A DNA stretch of 34,811 bases, from NCBI GenBank assembly GCA_031262805.1, contig JAISGX010000128.1, positions 1 through 34,811 of the forward strand, given 5' to 3'. The stretch's first letter is position 1; each line of letters begins with the position of its first letter. Below, in pieces: positions 1-7,622 of the stretch. Position numbers and translations under genes: made by a program. The notes under the pieces were generated by a model. It ran no database searches, was not told the DNA's origin, and saw only the letters and a list, made by a program, of their open reading frames with translations. Source of the stretch: Verrucomicrobiota bacterium (GTDB lineage: Bacteria > Verrucomicrobiota > Kiritimatiellia > CAIQIC01 > Lenti-01).

Positions 1-69
1 GAATGCCTCGCGATATCTCTTCGTCTGCTCCTCATGCAAAGGGATAAGCAATTCCAGGACAAGACAAGA

Positions 70-141
70 TTTTCCATGCGTTGGAAAAAAAATTCCGGAA
101 TTTTCCACTCATTGGAAAAAAAGTTTCCACACCATGGAAAA
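70..141. repeat. Three TTCCA-N5-TGGAA palindromes
   Basis: Three copies of the palindrome TTCCA-N5-TGGAA, each extended by flanking T and A runs, start at 72, 103 and 125. The spacers are TGCGT, CTCAT and CACCA. The second and third are 22 bp apart, about two helical turns. A TTCCGGAA palindrome lies between the first two. The cluster sits beyond the rubredoxin terminator, so it more likely serves whatever lies to the left of the window than the rubredoxin operon. A second cluster of the same element is at 5584-5620. A dimeric regulator's binding site is the simplest reading; this is inference. Confidence 0.7.
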
Positions 142-142
142 A

Positions 143-164
143 CCCCGCCTTTCAGCGGGGTTTT
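143..164 (-). terminator. Rho-independent terminator after rubredoxin
   Basis: On the minus strand a six-pair GC stem, CCCCGC paired with GCGGGG, closes a six-base loop and is followed by five T residues. AA/TT pairs extend the stem. It starts 17 nt beyond the rubredoxin stop codon and should end the manC-rubredoxin transcript. Confidence 0.85.
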
Positions 165-180
165 GCTTCATGGGAGGGGA

Positions 181-339
181 TTATTCATCCACCACGAAGG
201 AATCCTTGCCGGCGCCGCATATCGGGCACACCCAGGTGTCCGGGATGTCTTCAAAGGCGGTTCCGGGCTCGATGCCGCCGTCGGGATCGCCGATGGCCGG
301 GTCATACACATGTCCACACACGGTGCATTTGTATTTCAT
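181..339 (-). CDS. Rubredoxin (52 aa)
   Basis: Small cytoplasmic electron carrier with one iron bound by four cysteines. The frame encodes 52 residues, the usual rubredoxin length. It starts [14 protein letters not shown] and ends with a second CPICG motif, giving the two CxxC pairs of the family (C5/C8 and C38/C41), with the conserved DPDGGI, GT.F.D.P and W37 between them. The start follows an AAGGAG ribosome binding site. It lies 19 nt downstream of the manC stop codon and before a strong terminator, so it is the last gene of that transcript. In anaerobes such proteins commonly pass electrons to peroxide- or superoxide-reducing enzymes; no such partner is in view. Confidence 0.96.
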   Translation of the reverse strand: MKYKCTVCGHVYDPAIGDPDGGIEPGTAFEDIPDTWVCPICGAGKDSFVVDE

Positions 340-358
340 GCTGTCTTCTCCTTTTGGG

Positions 359-1441
359 TTATACCACGGTTTTTCTGTTCTTTTGGGCGCGTAGTTTCAT
401 CACGAGAGTTTTGATCTCCTGGGATCGGGTCTTGTCGCAAACCAGTGTCACCCCTTCGGCTTGAACCACCACCAAATCCTTCACGCCGACCAGGGCGGTC
501 AGCCGACTTTCGCTCACCACGATATTGCTCGCGCTGTCGAGGAGCTCCACATCGCCCAAGACGGCATTGCCGGCCTCATCCTGTGGTAGGTGGGATTCTA
601 GGGCCGGCCAGGAGCCCACATCATCCCAAGCAAAGATTCCTTTGCAGACGATGATGTTGCGGGCTTTTTCCATCACGGCGTAATCAATGGAAATTTTTTC
701 CAAGGCAGGGAAGTCCCGTTCCAAGGCAGCCTGGAAGTCCTCCGGTGTGGAGCAGGCGGACCAAGCATCCATCCGTTCGGCCAGTACCGGGCGGAATTCG
801 GCAAATGCTTTCCGGATTTGCCGGATGGACCAGATGAACATGCCAGAGTTCCACGCATAACGGCCGGTGGCCAGATAGCCTTCAGCCGTCTTCCGGTCCG
901 GTTTTTCCACAAACCGAACCGCGTGAAAAAAATCAATCCCGTCCACCTGCTTCCAGCGATCGCCGGATTCGATATAGCCATAGGCGCTGCTGGGTTCAGA
1001 GGGTTGAATGCCGATGGTCATGAGAATGTCGTGGCTGGCGCACATGTCCAGCCCGGTGGCGATGGTCTTGTGGAAATCAGGCAGGTCGCCGATGAGATGG
1101 TCGGCGGTCAGTACCGCGCATACGGCTTCTGGATCCCGGTGTTGAATCCAAGCTCCTCCGGCGGCGATGGCGGCGGCGGTGTCCCGGGCGATGGGTTCTC
1201 CCAGCAGGCCGACCGGACTGTCCGGGCCAAGCAGTTCCCGGATGGCATCCACGAGGGAGGCGTTGGTGACGATCAAAATATGCTCCGGCGGCACAATGCC
1301 TGCCAGGCGCTCTACCGCCTGGACGATCAAGGGTTTTCCACCGGCCAGCGCCAGCAACTGCTTGGGCCTTTTTTCCGTGCTGAGCGGCCAAAAGCGCTCC
1401 CCTTTTCCGCCGGCCATGATGATGGCATAGGCATGTTCCAT
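359..1441 (-). CDS. manC: Mannose-1-phosphate guanylyltransferase
   Basis: Makes GDP-mannose from mannose-1-phosphate and GTP in the cytoplasm, feeding polysaccharide and GDP-sugar synthesis. The 360-residue protein has the nucleotidyltransferase signature [11 protein letters not shown] at about residues 11-21, followed by KRPKQLL, then ADHLIG, FVEKP and [10 protein letters not shown], all typical of the family. It is the short form, without the C-terminal phosphomannose isomerase domain of longer ManC proteins. The start at 1441 is chosen because a GAAAGGA ribosome binding site lies 8 nt upstream; the open frame continues 25 codons further but those are not family-like. Rubredoxin follows after 19 nt; the gap to the upstream coiled-coil gene is 50 nt. 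Confidence 0.93.
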   Translation of the reverse strand: MEHAYAIIMAGGKGERFWPLSTEKRPKQLLALAGGKPLIVQAVERLAGIVPPEHILIVTNASLVDAIRELLGPDSPVGLLGEPIARDTAAAIAAGGAWIQHRDPEAVCAVLTADHLIGDLPDFHKTIATGLDMCASHDILMTIGIQPSEPSSAYGYIESGDRWKQVDGIDFFHAVRFVEKPDRKTAEGYLATGRYAWNSGMFIWSIRQIRKAFAEFRPVLAERMDAWSACSTPEDFQAALERDFPALEKISIDYAVMEKARNIIVCKGIFAWDDVGSWPALESHLPQDEAGNAVLGDVELLDSASNIVVSESRLTALVGVKDLVVVQAEGVTLVCDKTRSQEIKTLVMKLRAQKNRKTVV

Positions 1442-1491
1442 TCCACCGTTCCTTTCAGTATTCATTGGCTTCGGGAAGGGGCCGCATGCGG

Positions 1492-4062
1492 CTAGAAGCG
1501 AACTGGCTGCATCCATTCGGGCAGCTCACCCTCTTCCATTCCTTCAATCTGGGCGGCGGCAGGCAAGTTCTTTTGCGCCGCACGCTGGCGCCGCTCTTCC
1601 GCCCGGCGGGCGGCGGCCTCCGCTTTTTCCTTTGCCCTAGCTTCGGCGGCGGCTTTCTTTTGGGCCTTCAAAGCTTCTTTTTCCAATGCCGCCGCCTGCC
1701 GTTTCGCCATCCATTCGGCTTTTTGTGCGGTGGCCTGTTGCGGCGCCTCATCCGTTCCGGTTGCTCCTATCTCAACGGTTCCCGCGGTTACGGCCGCAGG
1801 CAAGGCAACGGAGGAAGTGGCGGCTTGGCTTTCCAAAACATCCACTTCCTGCTGCAGGCGGCGTAGTTCCTCTTCGGCCTCCGCCTGGGCAGCCAACCCG
1901 GCTTCGAGACGAGCGGCGGTTTCTTCGGCGGCAGCCCGTTCATGGGCGGAGACAGCGGCGGCCATCTGCAACGCTTCCTGTTGGGCTGCCTGTTCGCGCA
2001 ACAAAGCGGCTTCGATTTCAGCGGCGCGGGCTTGTTTCTGCACGTGGGCGTCTTCTTGGGCACGTAGCCATGCGGCCTGACGTTGGGCTTCGGCGAGCTG
2101 GGCGGCGGCTTCCGCCGCTTTCCGGCGTGCCTGCAATTCGGCGATTTTTTGGTTGGTTTCCGCCTGCTGGCCGAGCATGGACTGCATTTGAGCCTGAACG
2201 ACTTCCACTTCCTGCATGGCGGCCAAGGCTCGCGCTTCCTCCTCAGCCACCTGTTGTGCGCTCATTTCCATTTCTCGGCGGGCGGCCGCTTCCAACAGCG
2301 CCAACTCCCGCTGGGCTTCTTCCTCGGCGGTTTTGCGTGCGGCGGCTTCCTCTTTGGCCAAAGCTTTCTCCGCCTTTTTGGCCGCGGCTTCCGCCGCACG
2401 GGCGTCTGCTAGGGCCTGTTTTTCTGCTTGGGCGATGCGGCGGGCTTCGCGTTTTGCTTCCTTCCGGCGTGCGGCTTCTTCTTTTGCCGCTTGGCGAGCG
2501 GCAACCTTCTGCTGTTTGGCAAGTTCCGCCTGCTGCTGCTTGGTCAATTCCAATTCCACCTTGGTGGGGGCCACGCTGACCATCGGGCGGATGGCAACAG
2601 GAACATCAGACAGTGGGGCCACATGCAGACTGGCCGAAGCGGGGGGGGGCGGAATCAAGGGCTCCTCCTCGAAAGCATAGATCGACCATGTTTCATCTTC
2701 GACCCTTTCCACGCTCCCCATGCCTTCCCCCTCTGCCGATGCCACCGGCATTTCGTCTTGCATCTCGGCGTGGAGCCATTCCGCAGGTTGGGAAAGACCG
2801 GATTCTTCCGCCGCGGCAACTTCCACTTCCAGGATATCCGCCGGCAGGGCGTCCCCACCCTGTTCTCCGCTTGCATCGGACATGGGCGGTGAAATCAGCA
2901 CATCCTCCCATTCCATCGTTTCCAGATTTTCGGGCACAGGCCATGTTTCCAGCGCCGAACTCCGCTCTGCTTCAGGCACACCGCCTTCTTCAAAAGAAAC
3001 CGTCTCCACACCATCCTGAAGACTTGCTTCCGCAACGGTCCACTCCACGTTCCCGTCAGGAGAAGGCACGGCGATTTCCATGACCTCCGCTTCCACACTG
3101 GCGCCACCGGATGGAGGAACATCGATTTCCGCTTCCGGCAAGGTGGTCTCACCAGCGGGGATGTCGTCGCCCGCCCATTCGGCCAAGGCCAGCATCCAGT
3201 CGTCTGGAATGACGCCTTCTTCGTTTTGATTCTGCAACACGGGGATTTCGGCTTCATCCGTTTCCGGAAACGCTTCGACAGGGAGCACTTCCACGGGGAC
3301 CGATGGTTCTGCCTCGACCCATTGGGCGGATGATTCTTCTTTCCCCACACGTGCGGATTCATCCAAGACGGCTTGCTTTTGCAACAGCGCGAGAACCGAT
3401 TCGATCATCACTTCTTCCGCCGTTTTATTCTGGCTACGTAGCTGGCCCTGCAGGGCATCGGCCACGATGGATTCGGCCATCCGCTGGCCGCCGTCGGTTT
3501 GGGCTTCAATCAATTGAGCCACACTCATGCCGTTGGCTTGGGCCATTTGGATGAGGACATTTTGGGCCTGCACGAGCATACCTTGCACGGCACTGTCGGA
3601 GAGGCCAGCCTGCTGTGTTAGGTCCGATTCTTCAGGATGGAGCATATCAATCCAATGTTCCTGCATGTTGGCGGCAGTCTGGATGGCATAGCAGGAGTCG
3701 ATGATCAGGTAATACCGCCGGGAAATCTGGTCCACGGTACCGCCGAAGGAATACGTTCCGCCGACATCCAAATTTTGAAATTGGGGGGCCAAGTCGCTAG
3801 GGATCCAGGCTTGACCGGCGGCTTTCAACTGCATGGGATAATAGTTCCGCCGGTCCAGACGCTGGGCACGGCCATCGGGCAATGAAACGATTTCGTCTGT
3901 GAACAGAATGGACCGGGCCCAGGCGGATTGGGGGCTTTTGACCAAGGATTCGGCATCCACCCGGCTATAGGAAGACGGTTCCACCGCACCCCATGCGGAA
4001 CCAGCCCAGATTCCCACGGCCAAGGTTATGCGTGAGATGGTAAGGATTTGATTATGCTTCAT
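1492..4062 (-). CDS. Large exported Ala/Glu-rich coiled-coil protein
   Basis: 856 residues of unknown function. The N-terminus has a short basic stretch, a hydrophobic core and an AWGA-type signal peptidase site at about residue 25, so it is exported. Residues about 26-125 form a compact, non-repetitive region. Residues about 190-500 are acidic, rich in Pro, Glu and Val, and look disordered. Residues about 505-750 and 780-835 are Ala/Glu/Lys/Arg/Gln-rich with strong coiled-coil character, similar in composition to TolA. The tail is a short segment ending WMQPVRF. It has its own predicted promoter (4090-4118) and an AAAGGTGG ribosome binding site. A periplasmic-spanning or scaffold role is possible but not shown. 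The frame is certain, the function is not. Confidence 0.85.
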   Translation of the reverse strand: MKHNQILTISRITLAVGIWAGSAWGAVEPSSYSRVDAESLVKSPQSAWARSILFTDEIVSLPDGRAQRLDRRNYYPMQLKAAGQAWIPSDLAPQFQNLDVGGTYSFGGTVDQISRRYYLIIDSCYAIQTAANMQEHWIDMLHPEESDLTQQAGLSDSAVQGMLVQAQNVLIQMAQANGMSVAQLIEAQTDGGQRMAESIVADALQGQLRSQNKTAEEVMIESVLALLQKQAVLDESARVGKEESSAQWVEAEPSVPVEVLPVEAFPETDEAEIPVLQNQNEEGVIPDDWMLALAEWAGDDIPAGETTLPEAEIDVPPSGGASVEAEVMEIAVPSPDGNVEWTVAEASLQDGVETVSFEEGGVPEAERSSALETWPVPENLETMEWEDVLISPPMSDASGEQGGDALPADILEVEVAAAEESGLSQPAEWLHAEMQDEMPVASAEGEGMGSVERVEDETWSIYAFEEEPLIPPPPASASLHVAPLSDVPVAIRPMVSVAPTKVELELTKQQQAELAKQQKVAARQAAKEEAARRKEAKREARRIAQAEKQALADARAAEAAAKKAEKALAKEEAAARKTAEEEAQRELALLEAAARREMEMSAQQVAEEEARALAAMQEVEVVQAQMQSMLGQQAETNQKIAELQARRKAAEAAAQLAEAQRQAAWLRAQEDAHVQKQARAAEIEAALLREQAAQQEALQMAAAVSAHERAAAEETAARLEAGLAAQAEAEEELRRLQQEVDVLESQAATSSVALPAAVTAGTVEIGATGTDEAPQQATAQKAEWMAKRQAAALEKEALKAQKKAAAEARAKEKAEAAARRAEERRQRAAQKNLPAAAQIEGMEEGELPEWMQPVRF

Positions 4063-4089
4063 TCTGCCACCTTTTCAATTTGCCCATTT

Positions 4090-4118
4090 TCTATATATGG
4101 GCCGGAGCTTCAAAGCAA
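4090..4118 (-). promoter_or_regulatory. Promoter for coiled-coil gene
   Basis: On the minus strand TTGCTT (4113-4118) and TATAGA (4090-4095) are separated by exactly 17 bp. Transcription would start near 4083, about 20 nt before the start codon. It lies just past the rarA stop codon, so the coiled-coil gene need not depend on rarA transcription. Confidence 0.5.
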
Positions 4119-4126
4119 GCCTGGAC

Positions 4127-5500
4127 TTACCGTTGTTCGGGATCGGCAGGCGGGGTTTCCCCGGTTTTCCGGGGCTTACGGAGGCTGTTCCAATGGGCGA
4201 TACGTTTGCGGATGACTTCTTCGTAGCCTTCGGCGCTAGGCTCGTAATACACCTTGCTGGTGGGCACATACTCCTGATCCACAAAATGGCCGTCGAAATC
4301 ATGGACATATTGATAGCCTTGATGGCCAAATTCCCTAGCGGCTCGTTTGGAACCAGTGCTACGCAAATGTCGGGGAACGGGCAACGTCCGCCCTTCACGG
4401 ACATCCGCGGCGGCGGCTTCGAGCCCCCGGTAGGCGGCATTGCTCTTGGGGGCGGTGGCGAGGTAGGTGGTGGCCTGGGCCAAGGCGATGCGGGCTTCCG
4501 GCATACCGACAAAATCCACGGCGTGCAGAGCGGCCACGGCCACACTCAGTCCGCGGGGGTCCGCATTGCCGATGTCTTCGCTGGCGAGGATGACCAGCCG
4601 CCGGGCCACAAACCGCGGGTCCTCGCCGGCATAGAGCATCTTGGCGAGCCAATAGAGGGCGGCATTCGGATCGGAGCCGCGAACGCTTTTGATGAAAGCG
4701 GAAATGGTGTCGTAGTGGCCGTCTTCGTCGTGGTCGTAGAGCACGGCTTTTTTCTGGATGCTTTCCTCCGTCACCCGGCGGGTGATATGAATGCCCCCGT
4801 CCTCCCCTGCTGGCGTGGTTAGGGCGGCGATTTCTAGGGCATTGAGCGCCCGGCGGCCATCGCCTTCGCAAACGGCGGCCAAATGCACGACGGCGTCGGC
4901 ATCCATCCGAATGTTCCGGCCGCCGAGCCCTTGCGAGCTGGCTAGGGCGCGTTGCAACAGTTTGGCCACGGCGTCGGTGTTCAACGGCTCGAGCTGGAAA
5001 ATCTGACTACGCGAAGTGAGCGGATTATTGATGAAGAAAAACGGGTTGTGCGTAGTGGCGCCGATGAGGGTGACGGCCCCTTCCTCCACATACGGCAGGA
5101 GCACATCCTGCTGGGCCTTGTTGAATCGGTGGATTTCATCAATGAACAGAATGGTCTCGCGGCCGGAGACGACGCGGCGCTGTTTGGCGGCTTCCAGGGA
5201 TTGGCGAAGGCCGGCCACGTTGGACAAAACACCGCTGGAGCGGTCGAAGGCCCGTTTAGTGGTCAGCGCAATGACTTCCGCCAGGGATGTTTTGCCGCAA
5301 CCGGGCGGGCCGTAGAGGATGATGCTGGAGAGGCGGTCGGCTTCAATGGCGCGACGCAGTAGCTTGCCCTCGCCCAGGATATGGTCCTGGCCCACGATGT
5401 CCTCTAGGGTCCGGGGGCGCATGCGGGCGGCGAGCGGGCGTTTTTCCTGCCCGCGTTCGATGCTCTCGGGGTTGGCCGATTCTTCAAACAAACTGCTCAT
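4127..5500 (-). CDS. rarA: Replication-associated recombination protein RarA
   Basis: AAA+ ATPase of the RarA/MgsA/WRNIP1 family that acts at stalled replication forks. At 457 residues it is of normal length. The N-terminal segment has RPLAARMRPRTLEDIVGQ, typical of the clamp-loader-like family. Walker A is GPPGCGKT at about 64-71 and Walker B is LFIDEIHRFN near 118. The sensor segment GATTHNPFF and the C-terminal tetramerisation region with GSDPNAALYWLA and EDIGNADP are present. The start follows a GGAAA stretch. Two TTCCA-N5-TGGAA palindromes lie 84-120 nt upstream. Together with the radical SAM gene next door this is a small genome-maintenance block. Confidence 0.95.
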   Translation of the reverse strand: MSSLFEESANPESIERGQEKRPLAARMRPRTLEDIVGQDHILGEGKLLRRAIEADRLSSIILYGPPGCGKTSLAEVIALTTKRAFDRSSGVLSNVAGLRQSLEAAKQRRVVSGRETILFIDEIHRFNKAQQDVLLPYVEEGAVTLIGATTHNPFFFINNPLTSRSQIFQLEPLNTDAVAKLLQRALASSQGLGGRNIRMDADAVVHLAAVCEGDGRRALNALEIAALTTPAGEDGGIHITRRVTEESIQKKAVLYDHDEDGHYDTISAFIKSVRGSDPNAALYWLAKMLYAGEDPRFVARRLVILASEDIGNADPRGLSVAVAALHAVDFVGMPEARIALAQATTYLATAPKSNAAYRGLEAAAADVREGRTLPVPRHLRSTGSKRAAREFGHQGYQYVHDFDGHFVDQEYVPTSKVYYEPSAEGYEEVIRKRIAHWNSLRKPRKTGETPPADPEQR

Positions 5501-5583
5501 GACGTGTTTCCAGCCTACGGGATTCCCTTGGCGCTTTCCAATGCTTTCTTTCCTTTTCGGGCATATGGGGCGGTGGTTTCATT

Positions 5584-5620
5584 TTCCACGGTGTGGAAAA
5601 ATAAGTTCCATGGAGTGGAA
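5584..5620. repeat. Two TTCCA-N5-TGGAA palindromes upstream of rarA
   Basis: Palindromes start at 5584 (spacer CGGTG) and 5606 (spacer TGGAG on the plus strand), again 22 bp apart. Read on the minus strand the spacers are CTCCA then CACCG, in the same order and nearly the same sequence as CTCAT then CACCA in the plus-strand cluster at 103-139. They lie in the 146-bp gap between the radical SAM stop and the rarA start. Confidence 0.7.
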
Positions 5621-5646
5621 AATCTCCGGGGGAAATCCGCGTGTCT

Positions 5647-6789
5647 CTAGTAGGCGATCCATGCAGAGGCCTTTCTCGCCAAGGCGCCGCGCATGCCGAG
5701 GGCTTCCAGACTTCGAATGCGCAAACCGTTCCGCCGGGCGTCTTGGATTCGCTTGACGGCCACGGGGCCCAGGCCCGGGATTCGCAGCAACGCCTCCCTT
5801 CCGGCATGGTTGAGGTGAATGGGAAAGTGTTCGGGATGGGCGTGCGCCCAAGCTTCCTTGGGGTCCATGCCGAGGGGCAGGTTTCCGGCGGCATCAAAGC
5901 CGATTTCGGCAGCGCTGAAGCCGTATTTCCGGAGTAGGAAATCCGTTTGGTACAGCCGGTGTTCCCGCATAAGCAGATCCGCATTGGAGGCGGCGCTGGT
6001 TTCTCCGGGCAGGGAGGGATCGCCAAGGCCCCGCTGGTAGGCGCTGAAGTATAGGCGGTGGAGCCCCAGGCGCTCATACATGCCGCCCATGTAGCGGACA
6101 ACTTCGCGGTCGGTTTCGTCTGAGGCGCCGACAACGAATTGGGAGCTGGTTTTAACGCGGGCGCGGGGCATGCCTTTGGCGGTTAGGATGGCGATGCGCT
6201 TCAGAGGGGCGATGACGGACTGAAGGTAGTCCTTGCGGGCGGTGAGCTTGGCGAAATGGGAGGCGCCGGCGGTTTCAATGTTCAAGGAGACATGCGAGGC
6301 CAGCGCCACGGCACGGTCGATGGCGGCATCCGAGGCGCCCGGAATGATCTTGAGGTGCAAGATGCCGCGAAAGCGTTCCCGAAAGCGGAGCCGCTCGGCG
6401 GTGGCAATCAAACGAGACATGGCGGCATCCGGATTGCCGCATACGCCGCTGGTGAGAAAAATGCCGATGACCCGTCCGTCGCGCCAATACGGCATGAAGG
6501 CACGGATGATCTCCTCGGGCGAAAGGGAGCAACGACGGGTGCGGTCGAATCCTGCGCGGAGCGGACAGTATTTGCAATCGTTGGAACAGGTGTTGGAGAC
6601 CAGGGTCTTGAACATGAGGCTAGTTCCCCCACTCTGCAAGGTGACGGGATACAGCCAGTGGTCGTCCAGTCCCCGGCGGCGGCGGTCATCCTTTTGGGAG
6701 CCGCATGCGCACGACAGGTCGTATTGCGCATCCGACGACAAAATACTGAGCTTTTCCTCCAAATCCGGCGCTGTTTGAATCCCTAGCAT
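5647..6789 (-). CDS. DNA modification/repair-associated radical SAM protein
   Basis: 380 residues. The radical SAM 4Fe-4S motif is CSNDCKYC (C68, C72, C75, spacing Cx3Cx2C). After the SAM barrel, a helix-hairpin-helix element with RIPGLGPVAVKRI at about 331-353 indicates DNA binding. This matches the family named putative DNA modification/repair radical SAM protein, which in many genomes sits next to a uracil-DNA-glycosylase-like gene; that partner is absent here. Its exact reaction is unknown to me. The start at 6789 has no ribosome binding site, and a predicted promoter places the transcription start on the A of the ATG. A GAAC-N4-GTTC box inside that promoter suggests DNA-damage control. 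Confidence 0.88.
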   Translation of the reverse strand: MLGIQTAPDLEEKLSILSSDAQYDLSCACGSQKDDRRRRGLDDHWLYPVTLQSGGTSLMFKTLVSNTCSNDCKYCPLRAGFDRTRRCSLSPEEIIRAFMPYWRDGRVIGIFLTSGVCGNPDAAMSRLIATAERLRFRERFRGILHLKIIPGASDAAIDRAVALASHVSLNIETAGASHFAKLTARKDYLQSVIAPLKRIAILTAKGMPRARVKTSSQFVVGASDETDREVVRYMGGMYERLGLHRLYFSAYQRGLGDPSLPGETSAASNADLLMREHRLYQTDFLLRKYGFSAAEIGFDAAGNLPLGMDPKEAWAHAHPEHFPIHLNHAGREALLRIPGLGPVAVKRIQDARRNGLRIRSLEALGMRGALARKASAWIAY

Positions 6790-6795
6790 GCATGG

Positions 6796-6824
6796 AGCAT
6801 AACTGAACGATCGTTCCTATACAA
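6796..6824 (-). promoter_or_regulatory. Promoter with GAAC-N4-GTTC box (SOS-like)
   Basis: On the minus strand TTGTAT (6819-6824) and TATGCT (6796-6801) are 17 bp apart. The spacer holds the perfect 12-bp palindrome GAACGATCGTTC (6805-6816). This fits the GAAC-N4-GTTC LexA box known from Firmicutes and Actinobacteria, placed where a repressor would block polymerase. Transcription would begin at about 6789, the first base of the radical SAM start codon. Confidence 0.55.
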
Positions 6825-6890
6825 GGGAAAAGAACTGTGTGCCATGTGTTTGCCGGTTTTTCTCCGGCCTCTGACCTTCATCCCACATGG

Positions 6891-6919
6891 TTGACATTTT
6901 GGGACAGGGCTCCTACCCT
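6891..6919 (+). promoter_or_regulatory. Promoter for HTH-EIIA gene
   Basis: A perfect TTGACA (6891-6896) is followed after 17 bp by TACCCT (6914-6919), a weak -10 box. The ribosome binding site GGAAAGG (6934-6940) lies nine nt before the ATG at 6950. Confidence 0.5.
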
Positions 6920-6949
6920 ATTCATACGTAACCGGAAAGGTAACTGCTT

Positions 6950-7621
6950 ATGCAACTGACCGTCAAAGATGCGGCCCACTCTTTGAATGTAGCCGAAAAA
7001 ACCGTGTATCGCTGGATCCAGTCGGGGGGGCTTCCCGCCTACCGCGTGGCGGGGCAATACCGCATCAACCGGGCCATGCTGTTCGATTGGGCGACTTCCA
7101 AACGGATCAATTTTTCTGCAGATTCCGCGGTGGCGGAAAGCGAACCGAATGTCCTGCCCCTTTTATCCGATGCGCTACAGGAGGGCGGCATTCACTACCG
7201 CGTGGGCGGAAAGACAAAGGCGGAGGCATTGAAAGCGGCGGTGGAGCTGCTCAAGTTGCCGGACCACGTGAACCGCGAGTTCCTCCACCAGGCATTGATG
7301 ACGCGTGAGCAACTACAATCCACGGGCATCGGCGATGGTGTGGCGCTTCCGCATGTGCGCAACCCGGCTGTGTTTGAACTGCTACTGCCGCAGGTTTGCC
7401 TGTGCTTTCTGGAGGCGTCGATTCCCTTTGATGCCCTAGACGGCAAACCGGTCCATGTGATGTTCCTTCCCCTGGCGCCGAATGTGCGGAGCCATCTGCA
7501 CCTGCTCTCCCGCATTTCATTCGCGTTGCGCCAACCGTCCTTCAAGGCATTGGTGGAGGCCGAAGCGGGGCGGGAGCGGATTCTGAAAGCCCTGCGCCAA
7601 CTGGAGAGTCCGGCCGACTGA
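6950..7621 (+). CDS. HTH (excisionase/MerR-type) - PTS EIIA fusion regulator
   Basis: 223 residues. Residues 1-55 form an excisionase-like winged helix, with the KTVYRWIQSGGLPAYRVAGQYRI pattern in which a helix is followed by an R-x-x-G wing. Residues about 68-215 form an EIIA domain of the fructose/nitrogen (PtsN) type; the phosphorylatable histidine is H135 in GVALPHVR. The fusion implies that phosphorylation from HPr or EI controls DNA binding. It is transcribed away from the radical SAM gene from its own promoter and ends one nt before the convergent nnr stop codon. Similar fusions are known from Verrucomicrobiota and relatives. The target genes are not evident here. Confidence 0.88.
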   Translation: MQLTVKDAAHSLNVAEKTVYRWIQSGGLPAYRVAGQYRINRAMLFDWATSKRINFSADSAVAESEPNVLPLLSDALQEGGIHYRVGGKTKAEALKAAVELLKLPDHVNREFLHQALMTREQLQSTGIGDGVALPHVRNPAVFELLLPQVCLCFLEASIPFDALDGKPVHVMFLPLAPNVRSHLHLLSRISFALRQPSFKALVEAEAGRERILKALRQLESPAD

Positions 7622-7622
7622 T

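Noticed and set aside
1-60. Possible 5' end of a minus-strand gene running off the left edge
   Set aside because: A frame reading LHEEQTKRYREAF is plausible, but fewer than 20 codons are visible, with no clear start codon or ribosome binding site.
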